Origin: Dehalococcoidales bacterium
Lineage (GTDB): Bacteria; Chloroflexota; Dehalococcoidia; Dehalococcoidales; Fen-1064
Direction: 5' to 3'
Length of the DNA stretch: 5,686 nt
Assembly: GCA_028713395.1 (NCBI GenBank)
Contig: JAQTOJ010000133.1
Span: 1-5,686, forward strand
Shown here: positions 1-4,791 of the stretch, piece by piece
Layout of the letters: every line of letters starts with the position of its first letter
How positions within the stretch are numbered: position 1 is the first letter of the stretch
Notes under the pieces: model-generated
The model's database searches: none
What the model was told of the DNA's origin: nothing
Seen by the model: the letters and a program-made list of their open reading frames with translations, nothing else
Program-made: the position numbers and the translations under genes

Positions 1-378
1 ACCGGATTCGGTTTGCAACAGGGCGCGATCGCGGCTACGGTAGCGCACGATTCTCATAACATTATCGCCATCGGCACGAACGACAGCGATATTTATGCCG
101 CCATCAATGAAATTAAAAAAATGCAGGGCGGCCTGGTGGTAAATAATAGCGGCAAAACGCTTGCCAGATTACCTCTACCGGTGGCGGGGTTGCTCTCCGA
201 TAAGCCATTGAGAGAGGTTGTGGCGGCGCTGGAGCAGGTGGAAAAGGCCGCGGCGACGTTAGGGGTCAAGATCGCCACGCCATTCGCCACGCTGTCTTTC
301 CTGGCGCTGCCGGTCATACCCGAACTGAGGGTTACTGATCTGGGAATTGTGGACGTGAAAGAATTCCGGGTGATTTAG
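1..378 (+). CDS. ade: Adenine deaminase, C-terminal part (5' end outside window)
   Basis: Adenine deaminase converts adenine to hypoxanthine and ammonia in purine salvage; it is a cytosolic metal-dependent enzyme of the amidohydrolase superfamily. The reading frame is open from base 1 and ends at TAG 376-378, giving the last 125 residues. The stretch HDSHN (residues 16-20 of the fragment), followed by an IGTND segment, matches the conserved C-terminal domain of Ade as I know it. So do the GGLVV strand, the RLPLPVAGL segment, and the run ending in TLSFLALPVIPEL. The fragment ends in a normal family C-terminus (VTDLGIVDV), so the gene looks intact at this end. A TTG at 13-15 is in frame but lies inside the conserved domain and is not a start. 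The metal-binding N-terminal barrel is not visible. The next gene begins 17 bp downstream on the same strand, so the two are probably cotranscribed. Confidence 0.93.
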   Translation, partial: TGFGLQQGAIAATVAHDSHNIIAIGTNDSDIYAAINEIKKMQGGLVVNNSGKTLARLPLPVAGLLSDKPLREVVAALEQVEKAAATLGVKIATPFATLSFLALPVIPELRVTDLGIVDVKEFRVI

Positions 379-383
379 GTGAC

Positions 384-388
384 GGGAG
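384..388 (+). promoter_or_regulatory. Ribosome binding site deciding a TTG start
   Basis: GGGAG lies 7 nt before the TTG at 396. No ATG or GTG in frame nearby keeps the N-terminal beta strand of the acetyltransferase, so this site supports the rare TTG start. Confidence 0.6.
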
Positions 389-395
389 CACGAAT

Positions 396-941
396 TTGTA
401 CCTGATTGACGGGAATCTTGTAATCCGCAAGGCAACAACGGATGATGCTGAGATTCTATGTAAATGGTGGAATGACGGTCGAGTTATGGAACACGCCGGT
501 TTTCCCAAAGGGCTAGGCACAACCACTGAAAAAATCAAAGCTGAAATTGCTACCGATACAGATGCACGGCGGCGGAGATTGATACTGGAGATTGATTCCG
601 TTGCCGCCGGCGAAATGAGTTATCGCATAAAGAATGAAGGAGTTGCCGAATTTGGCATCAAAATATGCGATTTCTCAATGCAAAACCGAGGGTACGGTAC
701 ACGTTTATTGCATATGTTGTTGAAACACTTATTTACTACCATGGGTTTGACAAAAATAGCGCTGGATACCAACTTGAAAAACACCCGGGCGCAACATGTC
801 TATGAAAAGATTGGATTCCGGAAAGTTGCCGTTAATCTCGATTCCTGGAAAAACCAAACCGGAGAACTCCAATCATCAGTAGACTATGAACTGACCGACC
901 GCGAATACCTCAAACTAATACAACCGCAACAACTTGAATAA
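396..941 (+). CDS. GNAT family N-acetyltransferase
   Basis: This is a predicted cytosolic acetyl-CoA-dependent N-acetyltransferase of 181 residues, a normal length for a single GNAT domain. The acetyl-CoA pyrophosphate loop of motif A is visible as Q-N-R-G-Y-G (96-101), followed by a long helix. The motif B region runs from about residue 122 to 144, with N129, R131, A132 and the Y-E-K-I-G-F (136-141) signature. The N-terminal part (LVIRKATTDDAEIL, then WWND) resembles the RimJ/RimL and AAC(6')-like branch (Acetyltransf_3 type). The substrate cannot be read from sequence: ribosomal protein, aminoglycoside or small amine are all possible. The start is TTG with a GGGAG site. It follows the adenine deaminase by 17 bp but has no evident link to purine metabolism. 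By eye it is richer in A/T than its neighbours, which could mean a separate origin; I did not compute composition. Confidence 0.9.
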   Translation: MYLIDGNLVIRKATTDDAEILCKWWNDGRVMEHAGFPKGLGTTTEKIKAEIATDTDARRRRLILEIDSVAAGEMSYRIKNEGVAEFGIKICDFSMQNRGYGTRLLHMLLKHLFTTMGLTKIALDTNLKNTRAQHVYEKIGFRKVAVNLDSWKNQTGELQSSVDYELTDREYLKLIQPQQLE

Positions 942-996
942 TTCAGATGCAACGGTACAGCAAATAAAAGCTGGTTTTCACCTGGATCCTAACTTT

Positions 997-1057
997 CGCG
1001 GGAAAGACAACAAATGCTTTAAGTTTAAATCAAACCAAAAGCATACCTTTACCCGCG
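997..1057. repeat. Nested inverted repeat between convergent genes
   Basis: The outer arms are CGCGGG (997-1002) and CCCGCG (1052-1057). They are extended by AAAG (1003-1006) against CTTT (1047-1050) with one bulged A. An internal loop follows, then a second stem of ATGCTTT (1014-1020) against AAAGCAT (1038-1044). This is capped by GTTT (1023-1026) against AAAC (1032-1035) around a 5-nt loop. It lies between the 3' ends of the acetyltransferase (+) and the 71-codon gene (-). It could be a bidirectional transcription end point, a small structured RNA or a palindromic repeat. Neither strand has a convincing T-run after the stem, so it is not a textbook terminator. Confidence 0.55.
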
Positions 1058-1096
1058 GGCGGATTACCAAAAATATTTAGGATAACCGGTTAATCT

Positions 1097-1312
1097 TTAC
1101 TGAGCGCCGGTTTTCCGGTAGAAAACGTTCCATTTCATGCATAGATCGTTGATGATTTCTTTGACTTCCGGTTTGGCGCCCATATAAAGCTCCGCCAGGA
1201 AACCATGCAGTAATTCACCACCGCTCATACCGGGGTTCGGTTCGGTAGGACCCGGCAGGTTAATGTAGACGACTTCCGTCATTTGCTTTTGGTAATCAAT
1301 TGATTGCGGCAT
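1097..1312 (-). CDS. Small hypothetical protein, 71 aa
   Basis: I do not recognise this protein. It has no signal peptide, no membrane segment and no paired cysteines (one Cys, residue 58). The N-terminal half is polar, with a central loop rich in Pro and Gly (LPGPTEPNPGMSGGE, about residues 19-33). The C-terminal half looks helical (LLHGFLAELYMGAKPEVKEIIND), with aromatic residues near the end. Support for it being real comes from the GGGAG Shine-Dalgarno 7 nt before ATG 1312, a promoter-like sequence just upstream, and a normal amino-acid mix with no overlapping gene. An internal Met at residue 11 lacks a good ribosome binding site, so the first ATG is preferred. It stands alone, convergent with the acetyltransferase and in the same direction as the downstream-encoded fatty-acid operon, from which a terminator separates it. 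Confidence 0.55.
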   Translation of the reverse strand: MPQSIDYQKQMTEVVYINLPGPTEPNPGMSGGELLHGFLAELYMGAKPEVKEIINDLCMKWNVFYRKTGAQ

Positions 1313-1319
1313 CTCTTTA

Positions 1320-1324
1320 CTCCC
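1320..1324 (-). promoter_or_regulatory. Ribosome binding site of the 71-aa gene
   Basis: Read on the minus strand this is GGGAG, 7 nt before ATG 1312. It is the main evidence for translation of this small orphan gene and for its first ATG. Confidence 0.5.
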
Positions 1325-1349
1325 GTTAAAATTATTGCCCTATAATATA

Positions 1350-1377
1350 ATTTTACTATATAAACTGGATTTTTCAA
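1350..1377 (-). promoter_or_regulatory. Candidate sigma70-like promoter for the 71-aa gene
   Basis: On the minus strand there is TTGAAA (1377-1372), a 16-nt spacer and TAAAAT (1355-1350). Each box is one mismatch from consensus. Transcription would start near 1343, giving a leader of about 30 nt. The region is very A/T-rich, so chance matches are easy; other TATA-like hexamers lie within 10 bp. Confidence 0.42.
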
Positions 1378-1555
1378 TTATGTGAAATAAAAATATTCCT
1401 GGTTATTCATAAGACACGCGGATTGATACAGTAAACTGGCTGTGTGTAGTAATTTCTGATGAAAAAGTTGTGACTCGATAGTAAGGTTTATGCCTCTCCA
1501 GACAAAGGTTCTTCAGGTTATTGCTTTTCCCTGTCGTGTATTTGCTCCAGCCACT
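1378..1555. other. Non-coding stretch without recognised features
   Basis: This is the first part of the gene-free interval 1313-1772. I see no gene, RNA gene or convincing promoter here. The only open frames are very short, without family resemblance. It is A/T-rich at its left end and becomes more mixed towards the palindromic element that follows. Confidence 0.5.
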
Positions 1556-1609
1556 CATCCTTTGATTCCTTCTCTCGTCTAGAGAAGGAAAGTACTATGA
1601 TCAAAGATG
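1556..1609. repeat. Long imperfect palindrome (possible intergenic repeat)
   Basis: A perfect 10-bp stem, TTCCTTCTCT (1566-1575) against AGAGAAGGAA (1581-1590), encloses a 5-nt loop. It is flanked by outer arms CATC-C-TTTGAT (1556-1566) and ATCAAAGATG (1600-1609), which pair with one bulged C. A 9-nt asymmetric bulge (1591-1599) separates inner and outer stems on the right side; T1566 can pair in either stem. No T-run follows, so terminator function is unlikely. It resembles the short palindromic repeats scattered between genes in many bacterial genomes, but no second copy occurs in this window. Confidence 0.5.
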
Positions 1610-1667
1610 ACTAATCGCCCCTCTTGAACTCCCTTTAGCAAACAGGGCAAAACCTCGATCAGCTAAT

Positions 1668-1715
1668 ATGGATGCCCGTCCCGATTGATTACGGGATTTG
1701 CCGCCTTCACGGGAA
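1668..1715. repeat. Degenerate REP/MITE-like palindromic sequence
   Basis: The pattern is a GGATGCCCGTCCCG block, an A/T-rich centre, CGGGA (1692-1696), then TTCACGGGAAT (1707-1717). TCCCG (1679-1683) pairs with CGGGA around 8 nt. CCCGT (1675-1679) can instead pair with ACGGG at 1691-1695 or 1709-1713. This GGATxCCCG...CGGGAAT layout is reminiscent of common intergenic REP-type elements, here without a clean second end. The call rests on resemblance only. Confidence 0.35.
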
Positions 1716-1723
1716 TTAAAACA

Positions 1724-1753
1724 AAGAAGCCCCTCTTTTCAGAGGGGCTTCTT
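1724..1753 (-). terminator. Rho-independent terminator of the hydratase/dehydrogenase operon
   Basis: A perfect 12-bp stem, AAGAAGCCCCTC (1724-1735) against GAGGGGCTTCTT (1742-1753), closes a 6-nt loop. It lies 19 bp after the stop of the last operon gene. On the minus strand the stem runs out through CTTCTT into TGTTTTAATT, a T-rich tail. On the plus strand the tail is weaker and no gene needs ending, so minus is the functional direction. Confidence 0.85.
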
Positions 1754-1772
1754 GTTAGTTAAGTGTAAAAAA

Positions 1773-2738
1773 CTAGGCAGTTGGTTTAGGGGCTTCGGGG
1801 ACAGCCGGGGCGGGGTTCACCAACCCAGCCGCCAGAGTGCGGGGCATCAAACCCATAAGTTCATCTAATGTCCAGCGTCCCTGTTTGAAAATATTCCTCA
1901 CCATTTCCGGGTTAGAGAACAGGGCGTATTGGCCGCCAGCGGCGTAGAAAACGCGGCCGTTGATATTGGCAGCCTGTTCTGTGGCCAGGTAAGCGACCAT
2001 GGGCGCGACATCTTCCGGTTCGGCGACGGCCGGTTTCGGGGCATCCTTGGGGGGAGCCTGGGTGGCCGGTCCAGCGCCGGCTAACCCGCGCGCGCTGCGG
2101 ATGGCGGCGGCATTTTTCACTTCATCAGACAGGGTCATGCGGGTGGCGGCAGCAGGCGCGATGGCGTTCACGGTCACGCCGTATTTGCCGAGGTCGCGCG
2201 CGCACACATAAGTGAACCCGACAATGCCCATCTTGGCGGCGCCGTAGTTAGCCTGACCGGAATTACCGATCACGCCGGAGGTTGAAGTCATGCTGATAAC
2301 ACGACCCCATCTCTGCTGACGCATGACCACTGACGCGGGTTTGGTCAAATTGAAAACGCCGTAAAGGTGCACTTTCATCACGGCATCCCATTCTTCAGGC
2401 GCCATGTTGAAAATCATTCTATCCCGCAGGATACCGGCATTGTTGACCAGAATATCGATGCGGTTGAATTTATTGATGGCGGTTTTGATAATATTTTCGC
2501 CGCCTTCTACGGTGGCGACGGAATCGTAGTTAGCGACCGCCTGGCCGCCCATTTTCTTGATTTCTTCAACGACTTCATCCGCCGGGGCGGCGGATGCGCC
2601 GGCGCCCGTAACGGCGGCGCCGAGGTCGTTAACAACCACTTTGGCGCCTTCTGAAGCCATAAGCAAGGCAATGCCTCTGCCCACGCCTCTACCGGCGCCG
2701 GTGATCACGGCAACTTTATCCTTAAGTCGATCTCCCAT
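1773..2738 (-). CDS. SDR-family (3R)-hydroxyacyl-CoA dehydrogenase-like protein, second copy
   Basis: This is a predicted NAD-dependent short-chain dehydrogenase of 321 residues, probably interconverting (3R)-hydroxyacyl-CoA and 3-ketoacyl-CoA in the cytosol. A Rossmann glycine motif T-G-x3-G-x-G lies at 13-20. Asp38 after strand 2 favours NAD over NADP. It also has NNAG (99-102) and a catalytic set of S152, Y165 and K169. The segments VVVNDLG, ANYDSV, NNAGILRDR, VHLYG and RMT are those of the MFE-2/HSD17B4 dehydrogenase domain, including His124 where most SDRs carry Asn. After about residue 215 it has an Ala/Pro-rich insertion (to ~240) absent from its upstream paralogue. A C-terminal extension follows, ending in a Pro/Ala tail (PAPAVPEAPKP). 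It is the last gene of the operon, 48 bp after its paralogue, with a strong AAGGAGG site. A generic 3-oxoacyl-ACP reductase is the main alternative. Confidence 0.93.
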   Translation of the reverse strand: MGDRLKDKVAVITGAGRGVGRGIALLMASEGAKVVVNDLGAAVTGAGASAAPADEVVEEIKKMGGQAVANYDSVATVEGGENIIKTAINKFNRIDILVNNAGILRDRMIFNMAPEEWDAVMKVHLYGVFNLTKPASVVMRQQRWGRVISMTSTSGVIGNSGQANYGAAKMGIVGFTYVCARDLGKYGVTVNAIAPAAATRMTLSDEVKNAAAIRSARGLAGAGPATQAPPKDAPKPAVAEPEDVAPMVAYLATEQAANINGRVFYAAGGQYALFSNPEMVRNIFKQGRWTLDELMGLMPRTLAAGLVNPAPAVPEAPKPTA

Positions 2739-2742
2739 AATT

Positions 2743-2749
2743 CCTCCTT
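2743..2749 (-). promoter_or_regulatory. Strong, closely spaced ribosome binding site
   Basis: AAGGAGG on the minus strand is complementary to the 16S 3' end over seven bases and sits only 4 nt before ATG 2738. The match is perfect but the spacing is at the short end of the normal range. It fixes the start of the second dehydrogenase. Confidence 0.7.
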
Positions 2750-2755
2750 ATTATT

Positions 2756-2772
2756 AGTCAGATTCTCTGACT
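2756..2772 (-). other. Intercistronic hairpin between the two dehydrogenase genes
   Basis: A perfect 7-bp inverted repeat, AGTCAGA (2756-2762) and TCTGACT (2766-2772), encloses three bases. In the operon mRNA it would fold just upstream of the AAGGAGG site of the second dehydrogenase. It is followed by AATAATAA rather than a U-run, so it should not terminate. It could stabilise or trim the message, or tune translation of the last gene. Confidence 0.5.
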
Positions 2773-2786
2773 TTTTCCGCAAAATA

Positions 2787-3704
2787 TTAAGGTTTCGGAG
2801 CTTCCACTTCTTTGGGGGCGGGATTGATCAAGCCCTGGGTCAGGGTGGTGGGTAACATGGCGAACAACTCGTCGGTGGTGAAACCGCCGCGTTTCATGAT
2901 GACTTTTTCCTGCACGGGTTCGGAGAACAGGGCAATTCTGCCGGACTGCACGAAGAAGTTGCGGCCGTTGACATTAGCGGCGGCATCGGAAGCCAACCAA
3001 ACCACCATCGGAGCCACATCTTCCGGTTTCAGGGATTCCATGTACTGAATCATGCCGGTTCTGCCGGTGCGTTCGGCGGCCTGTTTCATATCGTCGCTGA
3101 TGGTCATGCGGGTGCCGGCATTGGGTCTAATGGCATTCACGGTCACGCCGTATTTGCCCATTTCCAGCGCCAGGGTGCGGGTGAAACCGATAATGCCCTC
3201 TTTGGCGGCGGCATAGTTGGATTGGCCGCGGTTGCCCAGGCCGGAGGTAGAAGAAGTATTGATGATGCGGCCGCTTTTCTGCTGGCGGAACAAGACGCAG
3301 GCGGCTCTGGCGGTATAGAAGTGACCGTAAAGATGGACTTTAATGACGGCGTCCCATTCTTCGTTGGTCATATTGAAGACCATTTTATCGCGCAGGATAC
3401 CGGCATTGTTCACCAGGATATCCAGTTTGCCGAAGGCGTTCAGCGCGGTTTTGATAATGTTCTCGCCGCCTTCAGGGGTGGAGACGGAATCATAGTTGGC
3501 GACGGCTTCGCCGCCCATTTTCTTGATTTCGTCGACGACGGTATCCGCCGGTTTGCCGGAACCGCCGGCGCCGGTGACCGCGGCGCCTACATCATTGATA
3601 ACAACTTTAGCGCCTTCGGCGGCCAGGGCTAACGCTTCACCGCGCCCGATGCCGCCACCGGACCCGGTCACAATTGCAACTCTTCCTTTTAATCTGTCTG
3701 CCAT
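2787..3704 (-). CDS. SDR-family (3R)-hydroxyacyl-CoA dehydrogenase-like protein, first copy
   Basis: This predicted NAD-dependent dehydrogenase of 305 residues acts on (3R)-hydroxyacyl-CoA or a close relative. It shows TGSGGGIG (13-20), N37-D38 after strand 2, NNAG (99-102), and S151, Y164 and K168. As I remember, these are the same catalytic numbers as in mammalian MFE-2 (HSD17B4). The MFE-2-type segments VVINDVG, ANYDSV, NNAGILRDK, VHLYGHF and PNAGTRMT are all present. Residues about 225-305 form a C-terminal extension beyond a usual 250-residue SDR, including APMVVWLASD, a GGFTTDELF helix and a Pro-rich tail ending EAPKP. Over the first 129 residues it is identical to the downstream copy at 96 positions by my hand alignment, so the pair arose by duplication. 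The gene lies 54 bp after the MaoC gene and has a TAAAGGAG site. Other SDR substrates cannot be excluded. Confidence 0.94.
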   Translation of the reverse strand: MADRLKGRVAIVTGSGGGIGRGEALALAAEGAKVVINDVGAAVTGAGGSGKPADTVVDEIKKMGGEAVANYDSVSTPEGGENIIKTALNAFGKLDILVNNAGILRDKMVFNMTNEEWDAVIKVHLYGHFYTARAACVLFRQQKSGRIINTSSTSGLGNRGQSNYAAAKEGIIGFTRTLALEMGKYGVTVNAIRPNAGTRMTISDDMKQAAERTGRTGMIQYMESLKPEDVAPMVVWLASDAAANVNGRNFFVQSGRIALFSEPVQEKVIMKRGGFTTDELFAMLPTTLTQGLINPAPKEVEAPKP

Positions 3705-3712
3705 AATAATTT

Positions 3713-3718
3713 CTCCTT
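3713..3718 (-). promoter_or_regulatory. Ribosome binding site of the first dehydrogenase
   Basis: AAGGAG on the minus strand lies 8 nt before ATG 3704, an ideal spacing. It lies in a 54-bp gap that also contains a small CCGC/GCGG hairpin (3733-3745) between the MaoC gene and this one. Confidence 0.7.
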
Positions 3719-3758
3719 TATTTTTCCTACAACCGCAAAACGCGGAGTATGTCCTGTT

Positions 3759-4226
3759 TTATGGATTTCTTGAGGGTAAAATGACGGTCGCCCGGGCTGA
3801 AGTCGTCACCTCGCCTTTGCCGTTTTCCAGCTTGAGATCGCAATCCACCTGATGAGCAAGACCTTCGATATATTTTTTAATCACTTTACCTTTACAATGC
3901 CAGGTTTCGCCGGCCAGCGGCACGGTCATGGTCTGCATATTGCGGGGATAATCCATTGCCCGGTACTGGCAGGAAAACTTTTTCAAGAAGCCGGCAGCGC
4001 CCATCCAGTCCGTAGCAAGTTGAATCAACCATTGGCGTTTCAAGGCGCCGTGAACAATGGGGCGGCCGGTGCCGATAGCGGCGGCAAAAACAGCATCGTA
4101 ATGCAATGGATTGAAATCTCCGGAAGCGCCTGCCCATCTGACCAGCATCTGCGTGGTAGCGATTTTATCGAACGCCGGAATTTCCATCCCCTCGCTGACA
4201 TCCTCCCAGTAAAGCTGCTCAGGCAT
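3759..4226 (-). CDS. MaoC-like (R)-specific enoyl-CoA hydratase, catalytic subunit
   Basis: This is a predicted hydratase-2-type hotdog protein adding water to trans-2-enoyl-CoA to give (3R)-hydroxyacyl-CoA. From the chosen start it has 155 residues, one hotdog fold. The hydratase 2 signature is intact: A-S-G-D-F-N-P-L-H-Y-D, with D37, N39 and H42 as the expected catalytic set, followed by GRPIVHGAL (54-62) on the overhang segment. I prefer ATG 4226 over the upstream in-frame ATG 4259. It has AGGAG at 7 nt, it begins directly at the fold (MPEQLYWEDV), and the 11 residues it omits are Arg/Pro-rich and unlike a hotdog N-terminus. With this start it overlaps the previous gene by 8 nt (ATGCCTGA), a sign of translational coupling. 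That fits a heteromer with the upstream hotdog subunit, as in HadAB or ChsH1-ChsH2. Confidence 0.9.
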   Translation of the reverse strand: MPEQLYWEDVSEGMEIPAFDKIATTQMLVRWAGASGDFNPLHYDAVFAAAIGTGRPIVHGALKRQWLIQLATDWMGAAGFLKKFSCQYRAMDYPRNMQTMTVPLAGETWHCKGKVIKKYIEGLAHQVDCDLKLENGKGEVTTSARATVILPSRNP

Positions 4227-4731
4227 GGGGCGACTCCTGACCGATCGTGGCGGGGGCAAGCTGGCGCAGGATATATTGCGCCTGGGCGGTAGCTACTTTA
4301 GACCCATGCTGATTGAGATAAATGGTCTCCATAGTAAAGAAGACCATTTTGGCGCGCTCGCGCAGGCTTTTCAGGGTGGAGGTGGCGGATAGAATATCGC
4401 CGGCTCTCACCGGGAGAAAATACTCAAACTCGATACCGCCATCCAGCGCCGAGGCGAGCGGGTAACCTTCTTTATCCAACGCGGAAATTAATTCCGGGGG
4501 GAATTCTACCAATAACGCGCTATCAACCGTTTTTTTGATCGGCCAACCGAAAAACCCGGGAGGCGCAACGATGCCGCCGAATTGTGATTTTCTGGCAAAT
4601 TCTTCATGGCGATAAAGGGGATTCATATCACCGGTGGCGTCAGTGAAACGGCGAATGGCACCTTTTTCTACTTCATAAATGGTGATACCGGTGTTTTTGC
4701 CGATTAACCTGGAGATTTCTTCAGATTGCAT
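4219..4731 (-). CDS. FAS1-like/MaoC-N hotdog subunit of a heteromeric hydratase
   Basis: This 170-residue protein is of the MaoC N-terminal dehydratase type (PF13452-like, as in HadA/HadC). It opens with LIGKNTG, then YEVEKGAIRRFTDATGD, the usual first strand and helix of that family. The catalytic-site region reads D35-M-N37-P-L-Y40, so the Asp and Asn are kept but the His of hydratase 2 is a Tyr. It is followed by GGIVAPPGF (52-60), the conserved substrate-side loop. The rest covers a hotdog core, including the FEYFLPVRAGDILSA segment typical of the family. I infer that it is the substrate-binding or structural partner of the next gene's product, which carries the full catalytic motif. It is the first gene of the operon, about 25 nt from the predicted transcription start, with only a weak GGGT-like ribosome site. 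The start is supported by family N-terminal form. Confidence 0.9.
   Translation of the reverse strand: MQSEEISRLIGKNTGITIYEVEKGAIRRFTDATGDMNPLYRHEEFARKSQFGGIVAPPGFFGWPIKKTVDSALLVEFPPELISALDKEGYPLASALDGGIEFEYFLPVRAGDILSATSTLKSLRERAKMVFFTMETIYLNQHGSKVATAQAQYILRQLAPATIGQESPHA
4234..4238 (-). promoter_or_regulatory. Ribosome binding site deciding the MaoC start
   Basis: AGGAG on the minus strand lies 7 nt before ATG 4226 and inside the end of the preceding gene. It favours the 155-residue MaoC product over one begun at ATG 4259. Confidence 0.65.
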
Positions 4732-4762
4732 ATCTACCCAACCGAGTTGTCAAACATCGCCA

Positions 4763-4791
4763 ATTTTATACTCTTTGACTGATTCTGTCAA
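4763..4791 (-). promoter_or_regulatory. Sigma70-like promoter of the hydratase/dehydrogenase operon
   Basis: On the minus strand there is a perfect TTGACA (4791-4786), an ideal 17-nt spacer and TAAAAT (4768-4763, one mismatch). Transcription would begin near 4756, about 25 nt before the first gene's ATG. No other promoter is seen inside the four-gene operon. Confidence 0.75.

Noticed and set aside
1490..1582. A 30-codon plus-strand frame starting ATG in the gene-poor region
   Set aside because: Only a poor AAGG at short spacing precedes it, its end falls inside the palindrome at 1556-1609, and the product has no recognisable character.
1620..1660. Possible repeat shared with 5520-5558 in inverted orientation
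   Set aside because: Both contain a GCTAAAG(A/G)GAG-like stretch (in opposite orientation) near a GATC, but the rest does not align without many gaps; chance similarity is enough.
2756..2777. Plus-strand rho-independent terminator (7-bp stem followed by TTTTT)
   Set aside because: The shape is right, but no plus-strand gene precedes it within 1.8 kb, and it sits inside a minus-strand operon, so an mRNA hairpin is more likely.
3222..3632. A 136-codon plus-strand open frame opposite the first dehydrogenase gene
   Set aside because: It lies wholly antisense to a gene with complete SDR motifs. A similar frame occurs opposite the second copy (2367-2654) with matching translation, as expected for the shadow of duplicated coding sequence. 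No ribosome site or family resemblance.
3852..4292. A 146-codon plus-strand open frame opposite the MaoC genes
   Set aside because: Antisense to two overlapping hotdog genes with intact motifs; its own translation is low-complexity and unlike any family I know.
4219..4731. Interpretation as a broken or inactive MaoC gene because the catalytic His is Tyr
   Set aside because: The frame is intact and family-typical in length, and non-catalytic partner subunits with this substitution are normal in heteromeric hydratases such as HadA-type proteins.
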